NCBI GenBank assembly: GCA_002412545.1
Contig: DHVG01000014.1
Span: 1 to 32,862, forward strand
Length of the DNA: 32,862 nt
From: Elusimicrobia bacterium UBA5214
GTDB taxonomy: Bacteria > Elusimicrobiota > UBA5214
Reading direction: 5' to 3'
Shown: in pieces, positions 15,053-22,021 of the stretch
Numbering within the stretch: the stretch's first letter is position 1
Layout: each line of letters opens with the position of its first letter
Notes under the pieces: model-generated
Databases searched by the model: none
Told to the model about the DNA's origin: nothing
Seen by the model: only the letters and a program-made list of their open reading frames with translations
Translations under genes and position numbers: made by a program

Positions 15053-16316
15053 ATCAGTGGTTAGTGATAAGTGGTTGGTGAATAGTAAAAACTTACCGAA
15101 GGGATTTTGGGCAGAAGGAATTGCTTGTGGGATTAAAAGGAAAGACAAAAAAGATTTAGCTTTATTTTATTCGCAAGTGCCCGCGAAAGCAGTAGGTGTA
15201 TTTACTGCTAACCAGGTGAAATCAGCACCAGTCGTTGTTAGTAAAGAGCAATTAGCGAAGAGCGATGGAGTGAGGGCAATAATTACTAATTCCGGTTGTG
15301 CGAATGCCTGCACCGGTACAAGAGGGTTAAATGATGCAAAGGAGATGTGTAACCTAACCGCCCGATTGCTTGGGCTTAAGCCGGGTTCGGTTCTGGTTGC
15401 TTCTACCGGTGTAATCGGTCGCTACTTACCGATGCCAAAAATCCGTCAAGGAATAAAAAATTTAGTTACCAATTTTCTCCATTGCTCCATCGCTCCATCA
15501 CTCAATTACTCTGAAACTGCTGTTGAAGCAATCATGACCACCGACACTTTCCCCAAAATTGTTTCTAAAAAGATATTTCTTCCTTCCCTAAACCCTAATC
15601 CCTATCCCCTAATCCCTGTCTCTATTTGGTCTTGTGCTAAAGGTGCAGGAATGATTCATCCGGACTTAGCCACTTTACTTTGTTTTATTCTTACTGATAT
15701 CGCAATTGATAGACGACTACTTGAGAAAGCATTAAAAACTGCAGTTAACCAATCCTTCAATTGTATCACTGTTGACGGTGAAACGAGCACCAATGATACA
15801 GTTTTTCTTTTAGCCAATGGTTTAGCCGGTAATCAGCCAATTAAAAAAGAAGATAATAATTTTCGTAAATTCCAGAATGTTTTAAATAAAGTTACTTTAG
15901 ATTTAGCAAAAATGGTCACCAAAGATGGTGAAGGAGCAACCAAGTTGGTAAAAATTGTGGTTAAAAATGCAAGAAATAGCCAGGAAGCTAAAAAGGTAGC
16001 GAAAGCAATCGCTCTTTCACCGTTAGTGAAGACCGCTTTCTTTGGTGCTGACCCGAACTGGGGAAGAATAATCGGAGCAATCGGGCATTCGGGAGTAAAA
16101 ATTATCCCGGAGAAAATTGACCTTTATTTTGACAATTTAAGTGTGACACATAAAGGAATACCGATAGTCGGAATTGAAAAGAAGGCAAGAAAGATTCTTC
16201 AGCAGAAGGAATTCAATGTTTTCGTTGACCTTAATCAGGGGAAAACGAAGGGAGAAATTTATACTTGCGATTTATCTCTGGAATATGTAAAAATAAACTC
16301 GGCATACTCTACATAA
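15030..16316 (+). CDS. argJ: Bifunctional glutamate N-acetyltransferase / ornithine acetyltransferase
   Basis: Transfers acetyl groups from N-acetylornithine to glutamate, recycling the acetyl group in arginine synthesis. The family matures by self-cleavage before a Thr, and the motif is visible as KGAGMIHPDLATLLCF. TNSGCANACTG, STGVIGRYLPM and GADPNWGRIIGAIGHSG are also characteristic. A GTG at 15021 could replace the ATG at 15030; both lie inside argC and neither has a clear ribosome site. Three repeat tracts are translated: one at the extreme N-terminus (15055-15089), one at 15479-15510 and one at 15586-15620. The last two lie between conserved blocks of the alpha chain. Confidence 0.94.
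   Translation: MKKQASYKSVVSDKWLVNSKNLPKGFWAEGIACGIKRKDKKDLALFYSQVPAKAVGVFTANQVKSAPVVVSKEQLAKSDGVRAIITNSGCANACTGTRGLNDAKEMCNLTARLLGLKPGSVLVASTGVIGRYLPMPKIRQGIKNLVTNFLHCSIAPSLNYSETAVEAIMTTDTFPKIVSKKIFLPSLNPNPYPLIPVSIWSCAKGAGMIHPDLATLLCFILTDIAIDRRLLEKALKTAVNQSFNCITVDGETSTNDTVFLLANGLAGNQPIKKEDNNFRKFQNVLNKVTLDLAKMVTKDGEGATKLVKIVVKNARNSQEAKKVAKAIALSPLVKTAFFGADPNWGRIIGAIGHSGVKIIPEKIDLYFDNLSVTHKGIPIVGIEKKARKILQQKEFNVFVDLNQGKTKGEIYTCDLSLEYVKINSAYST
15055..15089 (+). repeat. 7-base tandem tract at the argJ N-terminus
   Basis: Five heptads of the general form NAGTGGT / TAGTGAT, with each unit carrying AGT or GGT at the same place. They are translated as KSVVSDKWLVNSK ahead of the conserved LPKGFWAEG start of the ArgJ fold. 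Confidence 0.7.
15479..15510 (+). repeat. 8-base tandem tract in argJ, four units
   Basis: Four octamers in register, consensus CCATCGCT, degenerating to CAATTACT in the last unit. The ending resembles the TACTCAAT unit of the korA octamer tract. Confidence 0.75.
15586..15620 (+). repeat. 7-base tandem tract in argJ, five units
   Basis: Five heptads in perfect register, consensus CCCTAAT, every unit starting with CCCT. They are translated as a Pro/Asn-rich stretch immediately before the conserved autocleavage region. Confidence 0.85.
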
Positions 16317-16349
16317 AGAGAGAATCTTTTTTTCATTCTGAACATCAAA

Positions 16350-16946
16350 ATGAGTGAGAAGCAAGAGAGCGTTGTACCAGTTACTGATGAAGTTTTAATT
16401 AAGAGAGCAAAAAATGGTGATAATTCGGCTTTTGAAGAGTTAATGAAAAAATACGAACAAAAAATATATAACCTTGCTCTCCGTCTTACCGGTAATCCCG
16501 ATGAAGCAGGTGATGTGCTCCAGGAAACTTTTCTGAAAGCGTATCATTCACTGAATAAGTTTAAAGGGGAAGCAAATTTTTCTACCTGGCTTTATCGGAT
16601 TGCTTTGAATATTGTCTTGATGAAGAAACGGAAAGAGAAAGGTAAGGTCTTTGAATCAATCGATGTTCCGCAATTTACTGCTGAAGGGGAGATGGCTAAA
16701 GAAATACCGGACTGGTCAAATAATCCGGAGGCAGAAATTGAAAATAAAGAAGTAAAAAATATTTTAAATAATGCACTTGCTTCTTTACCGGAGGAGTATC
16801 GGGCAGTATTAATTTTACGGGATATCCAGCGGTTGTCCAATAAAGAAGTAAGCGAAATACTTAAAATATCAATTCCGGCGGTGAAATCACGGTTACATCG
16901 GGCAAGATTATTTTTACGGAATGAAGTTTCTAAATATTTCCATTAG
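16350..16946 (+). CDS. ECF-type RNA polymerase sigma factor (RpoE-like)
   Basis: A 198-residue extracytoplasmic-function sigma factor. Region 2 spans about residues 25-95 (FEELMKKYEQKIYNLALRLTG, then DVLQETFLKAYHSLNKF and STWLYRIALN). An acidic linker is followed by region 4 (about 135-190) with LPEEYRAVLILRDIQ and a helix-turn-helix. It is followed after a 100-base repeat-filled gap by a small zinc-finger protein of the anti-sigma type. Membrane or surface stress is the usual trigger for such pairs, but nothing here identifies its regulon. No good ribosome site precedes the ATG; a small hairpin AGAAT / ATTCT lies just upstream. Confidence 0.92.
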   Translation: MSEKQESVVPVTDEVLIKRAKNGDNSAFEELMKKYEQKIYNLALRLTGNPDEAGDVLQETFLKAYHSLNKFKGEANFSTWLYRIALNIVLMKKRKEKGKVFESIDVPQFTAEGEMAKEIPDWSNNPEAEIENKEVKNILNNALASLPEEYRAVLILRDIQRLSNKEVSEILKISIPAVKSRLHRARLFLRNEVSKYFH

Positions 16947-16951
16947 GTTCA

Positions 16952-17026
16952 CCCTCACCTTAATCCTTTCGGGCTGAGCCCTCAGGACGAAGCCTCTCCC
17001 CTCCGAGGGAGAGGGAGGGGTGAGGG
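16952..17026. repeat. Nested palindromic repeat between the sigma factor and its partner
   Basis: An outer stem CCCTCACC / GGTGAGGG (16952-16959 with 17019-17026) and an inner stem CCTCTCCC / GGGAGAGG (16993-17000 with 17007-17014) form one repeat family. The same family begins at 32841 at the window end. Here the family sequence is interrupted at about 16965-16992 by a second palindrome containing TTTCGGGCTGAGCC and CTCAGGACGAAG. That second element recurs inside the QueG-like gene at 22435-22464. Confidence 0.75.
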
Positions 17027-17046
17027 GGTAACAAGGTAGTAAAAAG

Positions 17047-17283
17047 ATGGTAATAAAATGTAAAGACATTTTTGAATTATTTTCTGATTATCTTGATGAA
17101 GAATTAGAGTCAGACCTTTTTACAGAAATTGAAGAACATCTTGGAGAATGTGAGCATTGCATTTCCTTTTTCCATACTTACCAACGAACCGTCACCCTTT
17201 GCCAGAGTATTGAAATCGTAGAAGTACCGGGTAAAGTGCATATAAAACTCTGGCGCACCCTCCGTAAAGAAATAAAAAAATAA
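17047..17283 (+). CDS. Putative zinc-finger (zf-HC2) anti-sigma factor domain protein
   Basis: 78 residues with the zf-HC2 pattern: C5 near the start, then HLGECEHC, where one His and two Cys complete a CHCC-type zinc site. Such domains bind and inactivate ECF sigma factors, and the cognate sigma gene lies immediately upstream. No transmembrane segment follows, so this is a soluble, ZAS-like regulator rather than a membrane-spanning anti-sigma factor. The C-terminal part (VPGKVHIKLWRTLRKEIKK) is basic. The start ATG follows AAGGTAG at about 12 bases. Confidence 0.78.
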   Translation: MVIKCKDIFELFSDYLDEELESDLFTEIEEHLGECEHCISFFHTYQRTVTLCQSIEIVEVPGKVHIKLWRTLRKEIKK

Positions 17284-17301
17284 GAATAACGGAAATTTAG
17301 C

Positions 17302-17421
17302 CGAGCAGACATTTTCCTCACTTGAAAATTCTTTGACCAGAATAAAAAGCGTCAAAGAATTTAATATCGTTCGTGAAAAGTCTGCTCGTCCCTACAACAC
17401 TCGGAACTTAGACTTTTTACT
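17302..17421 (+). repeat. Structured dispersed repeat with conserved tail, copy 2
   Basis: The outer stem CGAGCAGAC / GTCTGCTCG is perfect (17302-17310 with 17380-17388). The inner stem ATTCTTTGAC / GTCAAAGAAT is also perfect (17328-17337 with 17351-17360). The tail at 17400-17421 differs from the copy at 9459-9480 by one base. It fills most of the 213-base gap before clpB. No CIRCE element or convincing promoter was found in the gap. Confidence 0.8.
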
Positions 17422-17496
17422 TCTTGGAAAAGGAGTGGGGTGAATCCTTTCTTGCCGTCCCACATCTAAATAAGTAGAAATTGGAGAAAGATAAAT

Positions 17497-20106
17497 ATGC
17501 GTTTAGATAAACTAACTTTTAAAGCACAGGAAGCAATTGCTGAGGCACAAAACTTAGCCCGTGAATTTAGTCATCAGCAGGTTGATGTAGAACATCTTTT
17601 TCTTGCCCTTTTAAAACAAGAAGAGGGGATAATTCTGCCCCTTTTTGAAAAATTGGAAGTGAGTCCGGAGAAACTTAAAAAAGAGTTAAACACAATTCTT
17701 GACTCTCGACATAAAGTTCACGGACAAAATATACAACTTTATCTTAGCCCACGGCTGGATAAGGTTTTGAATCAGACCTTTAAAGAAGCGGAAAACTTGA
17801 AAGATGAATTTGTTTCCAGTGAACATTTACTTCTTGCTATTTTGGAAGAAAAAGAAGGAGAAAGTGCTACTTTACTTAAAAGATATGGAATAACGCGGGA
17901 AAAAATTTTACAAGTTCTTGTTTCTCTGCGTGGTGGGCAACGAGTTACTGACCAGAATCCGGAAGATAAATATCAGGCATTACAAAAATATACCCGTGAT
18001 TTAACTGATTTAGCACGGAGGGGTAAACTTGACCCGGTTATCGGACGAAATGAGGAAATCCGTCGGGTAATTCAGGTTCTTTCCCGAAGGACAAAAAATA
18101 ATCCGGTTTTGATTGGTGAACCTGGGGTAGGAAAGACAGCAATTGCTGAAGGTTTAGCCCGAAGAATTGTTGAGGGTGATGTTCCGAGTACCTTGAAAAA
18201 TAGAGGTGTGCTTGCTTTAGATATGGGAGCATTAGTTGCGGGAACGAAATATCGTGGTGAGTTTGAAGACCGTTTGAAAGCGGTGTTAAGAGAAATAAAT
18301 CAGCGGGAAGGAGAAATTATTCTTTTTATTGATGAACTGCATACCGTTGTCGGTGCCGGTGCCGCGGAAGGAGCAATTGATGCCAGTAATCTGCTTAAGC
18401 CAGCACTTGCCCGTGGTGAACTACATTGTATCGGTGCGACTACGCTGAATGAGTATCGTAAACATATTGAAAAGGATGCGGCGTTAGAACGTCGTTTCCA
18501 GCCAGTTTTAGTTAGTGAACCCGGTGTAGAAGATACGGTTGCTATTCTGCGTGGACTGAAAGAGAGATACGAAGTGCATCACGGAGTGAAAATCAAGGAT
18601 TCGGCACTGGTTGCGGCGGCAGTTTTATCTAATCGGTATATTTCTGACCGTTTTCTGCCGGATAAAGCAATTGATTTAGTTGATGAATCAGCGTCACGAC
18701 TGCATATTGAAATTGACAGTATGCCTTTAGAAATTGATGAAATTGAAAGAAGAATTAGACAGTTGGAAATTGAGAAAACCGCTTTGAAGAAAGAAACTGG
18801 TATTCCGGAAAACGAAAAACTGAAAACTTTAGAAAAAGAACTCTCCGAACTTAAAGGAAAATCTACAAAACTGAAATTGCAGTGGGAGAAAGAGAAAGAA
18901 ATAATTAAACGAATCAGGGAACTGAAAGATGAAATTGAAAAGAGCAGAATTGCTGAACAAAAAGCGGAAAGGGAAGGCGACTTAAATCGTGCCGCCGAAC
19001 TGAAATATGGTGTTTTGACCTCGTTACAAAAAAAATTGGAAGAAGAAAACAAGAAACTTGATAAATTGCAAGCAAGTGCACAATTGGGAGGAGGCACGCG
19101 CCTTCTTAAAGAAGAAGTTGACGAAGAAAATATCGCTGAAGTTGTTTCCAAGTGGACCGGTATACCGGTAAGTAAAATGTTAGAAAGTGAAATCCAGAAA
19201 TTAGTGAAAATGGAAGAGAAAATTAAGGAGCGAGTTGTCGGGCAGGATGGTGCAGTTAATGCGGTGGCGAATGCAATTCGTCGTTCGCGTGCCGGGTTAC
19301 AGGATGTCAACCGACCGATTGGTTCATTCATTTTTATGGGTCCAACCGGTGTTGGGAAGACTGAATTAGCCCGAGCATTAGCCGAATTTCTTTTTGCTGA
19401 TGAACGGGCGATGGTCAGAATTGATATGAGTGAGTATATGGAAAAACATTCGGTAGCGCGGTTGATTGGTGCACCACCGGGATATGTTGGTTACGAGGAA
19501 GGCGGACAACTTACCGAAGTAGTCAGAAGAAGACCTTATTCAGTAATTCTTTTTGACGAGATAGAAAAAGCACATCCAGATGTCTTCAATTTACTTTTAC
19601 AAATCCTTGATGATGGACGGTTGACTGACGGACAAGGGAGAACAGTTAATTTTAAAAATACGATAATCATCATGACTTCTAATGTGGGCAGCCAATATTT
19701 TACTGAAAACGCAATAACTGAAAACGCAAAACACGGAAAAGAATTAGTCCAGGAAGAATTGCGCCGGACATTTAGACCGGAATTTTTAAACCGTATTGAT
19801 GAAGTAATCGTTTTCAACCATTTAACTGAGGAAAACCTTAAACAAATTGTAGAAATCCAGATTAAAAACTTACAGAGAAGATTAGCCGAGAAAAAAATTG
19901 AATTGGTTTTAAGTGAAAAGGTAAAAAAATATCTTGCTGAGAAAGGTTATGACCCGGTTTACGGTGCTCGTCCGTTGAAGAGAACAATTCAGAAACTGGT
20001 AGAAAATCCGTTAGCGGGGGAAATTATTGCTGGTGAGATTAAGGAAGAAGACGGAGTAAAAATAGATTATAATGATTCTTTAAAAACGATTACTTTTTCT
20101 CACTAA
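17497..20106 (+). CDS. clpB: ATP-dependent chaperone ClpB
   Basis: Hexameric AAA+ disaggregase that threads aggregated proteins together with the DnaK system. The 869 residues show a Clp N-domain (about 1-145) and a first AAA+ module with Walker A GEPGVGKT at 207-214. A long coiled-coil middle domain (about 400-525) separates ClpB from ClpA/ClpC. A second AAA+ module has GPTGVGKT at 615-622. The ATG follows GGAG (17483-17486). A 15-base direct duplication (19702-19731) encodes TENAITENAKHG in the second module, near the site where length varies in the family. No heat-shock operator is visible upstream. Confidence 0.96.
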   Translation: MRLDKLTFKAQEAIAEAQNLAREFSHQQVDVEHLFLALLKQEEGIILPLFEKLEVSPEKLKKELNTILDSRHKVHGQNIQLYLSPRLDKVLNQTFKEAENLKDEFVSSEHLLLAILEEKEGESATLLKRYGITREKILQVLVSLRGGQRVTDQNPEDKYQALQKYTRDLTDLARRGKLDPVIGRNEEIRRVIQVLSRRTKNNPVLIGEPGVGKTAIAEGLARRIVEGDVPSTLKNRGVLALDMGALVAGTKYRGEFEDRLKAVLREINQREGEIILFIDELHTVVGAGAAEGAIDASNLLKPALARGELHCIGATTLNEYRKHIEKDAALERRFQPVLVSEPGVEDTVAILRGLKERYEVHHGVKIKDSALVAAAVLSNRYISDRFLPDKAIDLVDESASRLHIEIDSMPLEIDEIERRIRQLEIEKTALKKETGIPENEKLKTLEKELSELKGKSTKLKLQWEKEKEIIKRIRELKDEIEKSRIAEQKAEREGDLNRAAELKYGVLTSLQKKLEEENKKLDKLQASAQLGGGTRLLKEEVDEENIAEVVSKWTGIPVSKMLESEIQKLVKMEEKIKERVVGQDGAVNAVANAIRRSRAGLQDVNRPIGSFIFMGPTGVGKTELARALAEFLFADERAMVRIDMSEYMEKHSVARLIGAPPGYVGYEEGGQLTEVVRRRPYSVILFDEIEKAHPDVFNLLLQILDDGRLTDGQGRTVNFKNTIIIMTSNVGSQYFTENAITENAKHGKELVQEELRRTFRPEFLNRIDEVIVFNHLTEENLKQIVEIQIKNLQRRLAEKKIELVLSEKVKKYLAEKGYDPVYGARPLKRTIQKLVENPLAGEIIAGEIKEEDGVKIDYNDSLKTITFSH
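19702..19731 (+). repeat. 15-base direct duplication in clpB
   Basis: Two adjacent copies of ACTGAAAACGCAATA, the second ending AAAA, translated as ENAITENA. It keeps the frame because 15 is a multiple of three. It is a milder example of tandem duplication within a conserved gene. Confidence 0.6.
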
Positions 20107-20123
20107 ATTCCGCCAAAGACGCA

Positions 20124-20154
20124 TCCCGATGTTCATCGGGACGCGGATTCCGCG
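20124..20154. repeat. Two hairpins downstream of clpB, possible terminator
   Basis: TCCCGATG-tt-CATCGGGA (20124-20141) is followed by CGCGGA / TCCGCG (20142-20154). They lie between the convergent clpB and XRE genes. A T5 run occurs about 10 bases after the second hairpin, so an intrinsic terminator for clpB is possible but not canonical. The first stem resembles the IS right-end hairpin core. Confidence 0.55.
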
Positions 20155-20178
20155 GAGAACTTTTTGCGTAATCTGCGA

Positions 20179-20511
20179 TTATTTCTTCTTCAGAACCAGT
20201 TTTGCTAACTTTAAAATAAGTTTTTTATCGGTTGGTTCCTTATCTCTTACTGTAGAGACCAGTTTTTTTAGAAGCAGGTCTTCTTTTTTTGGTTCATATT
20301 TTACTTCACTGAATAAATTTCCTATCGGTATTTCTAAAGCATCAGCAAGGTTTATTAGTGTATCTAAACTTGCTTTTTTATCTCCCCGTTCAATGTGTCC
20401 AATGAAATTGCCAGTAATCCCAACTTTTTCGGCAAGTTCTTCCTGAGTTAAACCAAGTTTCTTTCTTTCCGCCCGTACCCTTAAACCAAGCAATTTGTAA
20501 AAATTCTTCAT
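20179..20511 (-). CDS. XRE-family helix-turn-helix transcriptional regulator
   Basis: A 110-residue Cro/CI-type DNA-binding protein. The helix-turn-helix occupies about residues 8-64 (LRVRAERKKLGLTQEELAEKVG, then FIGHIERGDKKASLDTLINLADAL). A Lys-rich tail follows without a recognisable ligand domain. The ATG is preceded by a strong purine-rich site (GGAGGGGGG). A promoter at 20552-20580 overlaps a perfect palindrome, suggesting autoregulation. It is part of a cluster of three small stand-alone regulators whose targets cannot be inferred. Confidence 0.88.
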   Translation of the reverse strand: MKNFYKLLGLRVRAERKKLGLTQEELAEKVGITGNFIGHIERGDKKASLDTLINLADALEIPIGNLFSEVKYEPKKEDLLLKKLVSTVRDKEPTDKKLILKLAKLVLKKK

Positions 20512-20550
20512 TCCCTACCCCCCTCCGCCTTTTTGTTAAATTAAGGTCTG

Positions 20551-20580
20551 TATTTTAAATTAAAATATACTTTCTGTAAA
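20551..20580 (-). promoter_or_regulatory. Promoter with overlapping palindromic operator for the XRE gene
   Basis: On the minus strand, -35 TTTACA (20580-20575), a 17-base spacer and -10 TAAAAT (20557-20552). The 17-base perfect odd palindrome TATTTTAAATTAAAATA (20551-20567) covers the -10 box. A dyad at this place suits a repressor such as the adjacent XRE protein. The AT-richness raises the chance of coincidence. Confidence 0.55.
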
Positions 20581-20676
20581 TATTCTAAAAGACAAACAAA
20601 TAATTATTGCCTAACAGACAACTTCAAGTTTATTTAAATGAGAGTAAGGAAAGTAATACCTAAAATAAGGACAAGA

Positions 20677-20928
20677 TTAAGAAGAGGAATTTAATTTCTT
20701 ATTTTGACGGTTTCCAAGGAGGATTTTCACTGCTAATGTGGTGCGATTACTTACACCTGCCTTACGAAATATATTACTGAGGTATTCCTTAACTGTATTT
20801 TCACTTATGTCCAATACTGAAGCGATTTCCTTATTTGAAAGACCTTTGATGACACATTTTACTACCTGCATTTCTTGATGAGAAAAACCGTAATGGTTAA
20901 TTTTATCTTTAATTAGAGATTTTGTCAT
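20677..20928 (-). CDS. Stand-alone LuxR-type (GerE) helix-turn-helix protein
   Basis: 83 residues comprising little more than a GerE-like DNA-binding domain: SHQEMQVVKCVIKGLSNKEI, then ISENTVKEYLSNIFRKAGVSNRT. There is no receiver or ligand domain, as in GerE or the C-terminus of NarL-type regulators. The ATG follows GGGGGGTGG, part of which can be hidden by the hairpin CCCTACT-tt-AGTAGGG (20939-20954). It is transcribed divergently from a receiver-only protein across a shared promoter region. The pair could represent a split NarL-type response regulator, but that is inference. Confidence 0.85.
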   Translation of the reverse strand: MTKSLIKDKINHYGFSHQEMQVVKCVIKGLSNKEIASVLDISENTVKEYLSNIFRKAGVSNRTTLAVKILLGNRQNKKLNSSS

Positions 20929-20955
20929 CGTTCCACCCCCCTACTAAAGTAGGGA

Positions 20956-21008
20956 TTGACCCTTCCCTAATTAGTTAGTATTATATAGAAAAATGTTCCG
21001 TTTGTCAA
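20956..21008. promoter_or_regulatory. Divergent overlapping promoters for the LuxR-type and receiver genes
   Basis: Minus strand: TTGACA (21008-21003), 17-base spacer, TATAAT (20985-20980), a perfect consensus promoter reading to the LuxR-type gene. Plus strand: TTGACC (20956-20961), 17-base spacer, TATTAT (20979-20984), reading to the receiver gene. The two -10 boxes overlap by five bases, so one polymerase position is shared. Predicted starts are near 20973 (minus) and 20991 (plus). Confidence 0.7.
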
Positions 21009-21044
21009 GAAAAAAATTATTGTCTATCGGAAGTAGTGATAAGT

Positions 21045-21102
21045 AAGGGAAGGTTCTGAGTAGAGAAGTCCCTCCGCCTAAGGGAAAGAACCTTCCCTTT
21101 TT
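21045..21102 (+). terminator. Intrinsic-terminator-like hairpin in the leader of the receiver gene
   Basis: A perfect 13-bp stem (21045-21057 with 21087-21099) contains a nested TCCCT / AGGGA stem (21069-21073 with 21081-21085) and ends in a T5 run (21098-21102). The coding ATG follows only 7 bases later. Since no plus-strand gene lies upstream, it acts within the leader of the receiver gene. Attenuation is the simplest reading. Confidence 0.7.
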
Positions 21103-21108
21103 ATAGAG

Positions 21109-21492
21109 ATGAAAAAAGTTTTAATTGTAGATGATAATCCAGTAGCACGTAGTTATATTGGTTATTGTTTAAAACAGTTTGCCTTGGAGATAATCTACGC
21201 TGAAGACGGTCTTGATGCACTGGCAAAATTGAGAAGAGAAATTCCTGACTTGATTTTTCTTGATATCAATATGTCTCAGATGAACGGTTTCGTGCTCTGC
21301 CGGAAACTAAAAAATGAGGAGAAAACTAAAAATATTCCCATCGTTTTCGTGACCGTAAGGAATACTGATTGGGACAGAAAATGGGGTATTAAAGCTGGTG
21401 CGAATGGGTATATTACCAAACCTTTTGGCTACGAAGAAATAAACGAAGCAGTAAGAACTTTCCTACCTCCAGAAGAAGAAGACAACCAATAA
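21109..21492 (+). CDS. Single-domain response regulator receiver (CheY-like)
   Basis: A 127-residue receiver domain without an output domain. The acidic pocket (D8, D9), the phospho-acceptor D52 in FLDINMS, the switch Thr in VFVTV and the conserved Lys in ITKPF are all present, so it should be phosphorylatable. The last 10 residues are acidic. Its ribosome site is weak, and a terminator-like hairpin ends just upstream. No histidine kinase is in the window. It converges with the DUF4416 gene, with 8 bases between their ends. Confidence 0.9.
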   Translation: MKKVLIVDDNPVARSYIGYCLKQFALEIIYAEDGLDALAKLRREIPDLIFLDINMSQMNGFVLCRKLKNEEKTKNIPIVFVTVRNTDWDRKWGIKAGANGYITKPFGYEEINEAVRTFLPPEEEDNQ

Positions 21493-21500
21493 TTCAAGTT

Positions 21501-22019
21501 TTACTTTTGCTTAAGATAAATCTGACGGATTTGGTTGAAAATACTTATGTATTCCGGTGTGCGGTAATCAGGGTAAGTATATTCGTAAGGAACGAAGGTT
21601 CTTCTAGCAAATCTTAGAGTTGCCTCCGCATAAATTCCTTCATTTAGATAAATCCGATGACTATAGTCCTTAGTGGTAGCAAGGACAAGTTTTGATAAAG
21701 TTATATATCCGGGGTCGATATTAACCTGCCTCTTTCCCTTAACCAGGAATTTATCTTCCACCGAGTTAGTAAAAATTTTTATTTCGGCTAACTTTTCTGG
21801 ATTGATTAAATCTTGGAAACTATAAAAGATTCTTTGTAAATCTTTACCCATTTCTTCTTCATAGTAATTGGTTTTATTGAACGGTAATATCTCGCTTTCA
21901 AAATCTACTGGGCCATATTTTTCTGCAAGGATTTTTTTCACTTCTCCGGAAAGAGCCACTTTGTTACTGAACATACCCACAATCAATTTTACCGGTTCCG
22001 GTTTCTTTATTTTACCCAT
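21501..22019 (-). CDS. DUF4416 family protein
   Basis: A 172-residue protein that matches DUF4416, a family of unknown function found in several anaerobic and candidate-phylum bacteria. Typical features are the start MGKIKKPEPVKLIVGMF, the YGPVDFESEILPFNKTNYYEEEMG block, and the FTYPDYRTPEY-like ending (YTYPDYRTPEYISIFNQIR). The ATG at 22019 is preferred over an upstream in-frame start at 22070, because it gives the family N-terminus and begins 2 bases after the stop of the QueG-like gene. The tight spacing implies co-translation with that gene. No catalytic motif is evident. Confidence 0.8.
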   Translation of the reverse strand: MGKIKKPEPVKLIVGMFSNKVALSGEVKKILAEKYGPVDFESEILPFNKTNYYEEEMGKDLQRIFYSFQDLINPEKLAEIKIFTNSVEDKFLVKGKRQVNIDPGYITLSKLVLATTKDYSHRIYLNEGIYAEATLRFARRTFVPYEYTYPDYRTPEYISIFNQIRQIYLKQK

Positions 22020-22021
22020 AC

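Noticed and set aside
17284..17496. CIRCE or sigma-32 type heat-shock control of clpB
   Set aside because: No GAGTGCTAA dyad is present. A CTTGAAAA word at 17321 has no matching -10 at the proper distance and belongs to the structured repeat.
18579..19331. Open frame of 250 codons on the minus strand within clpB
   Set aside because: It is antisense to the conserved ClpB coding region, is rich in Ser/Phe as expected of a complementary frame, and matches no family.
21045..21102. Cyclic-di-GMP riboswitch in the receiver-gene leader
   Set aside because: CTCCGCCTAA in the loop loosely recalls part of the motif, but the conserved core and paired helices are missing.
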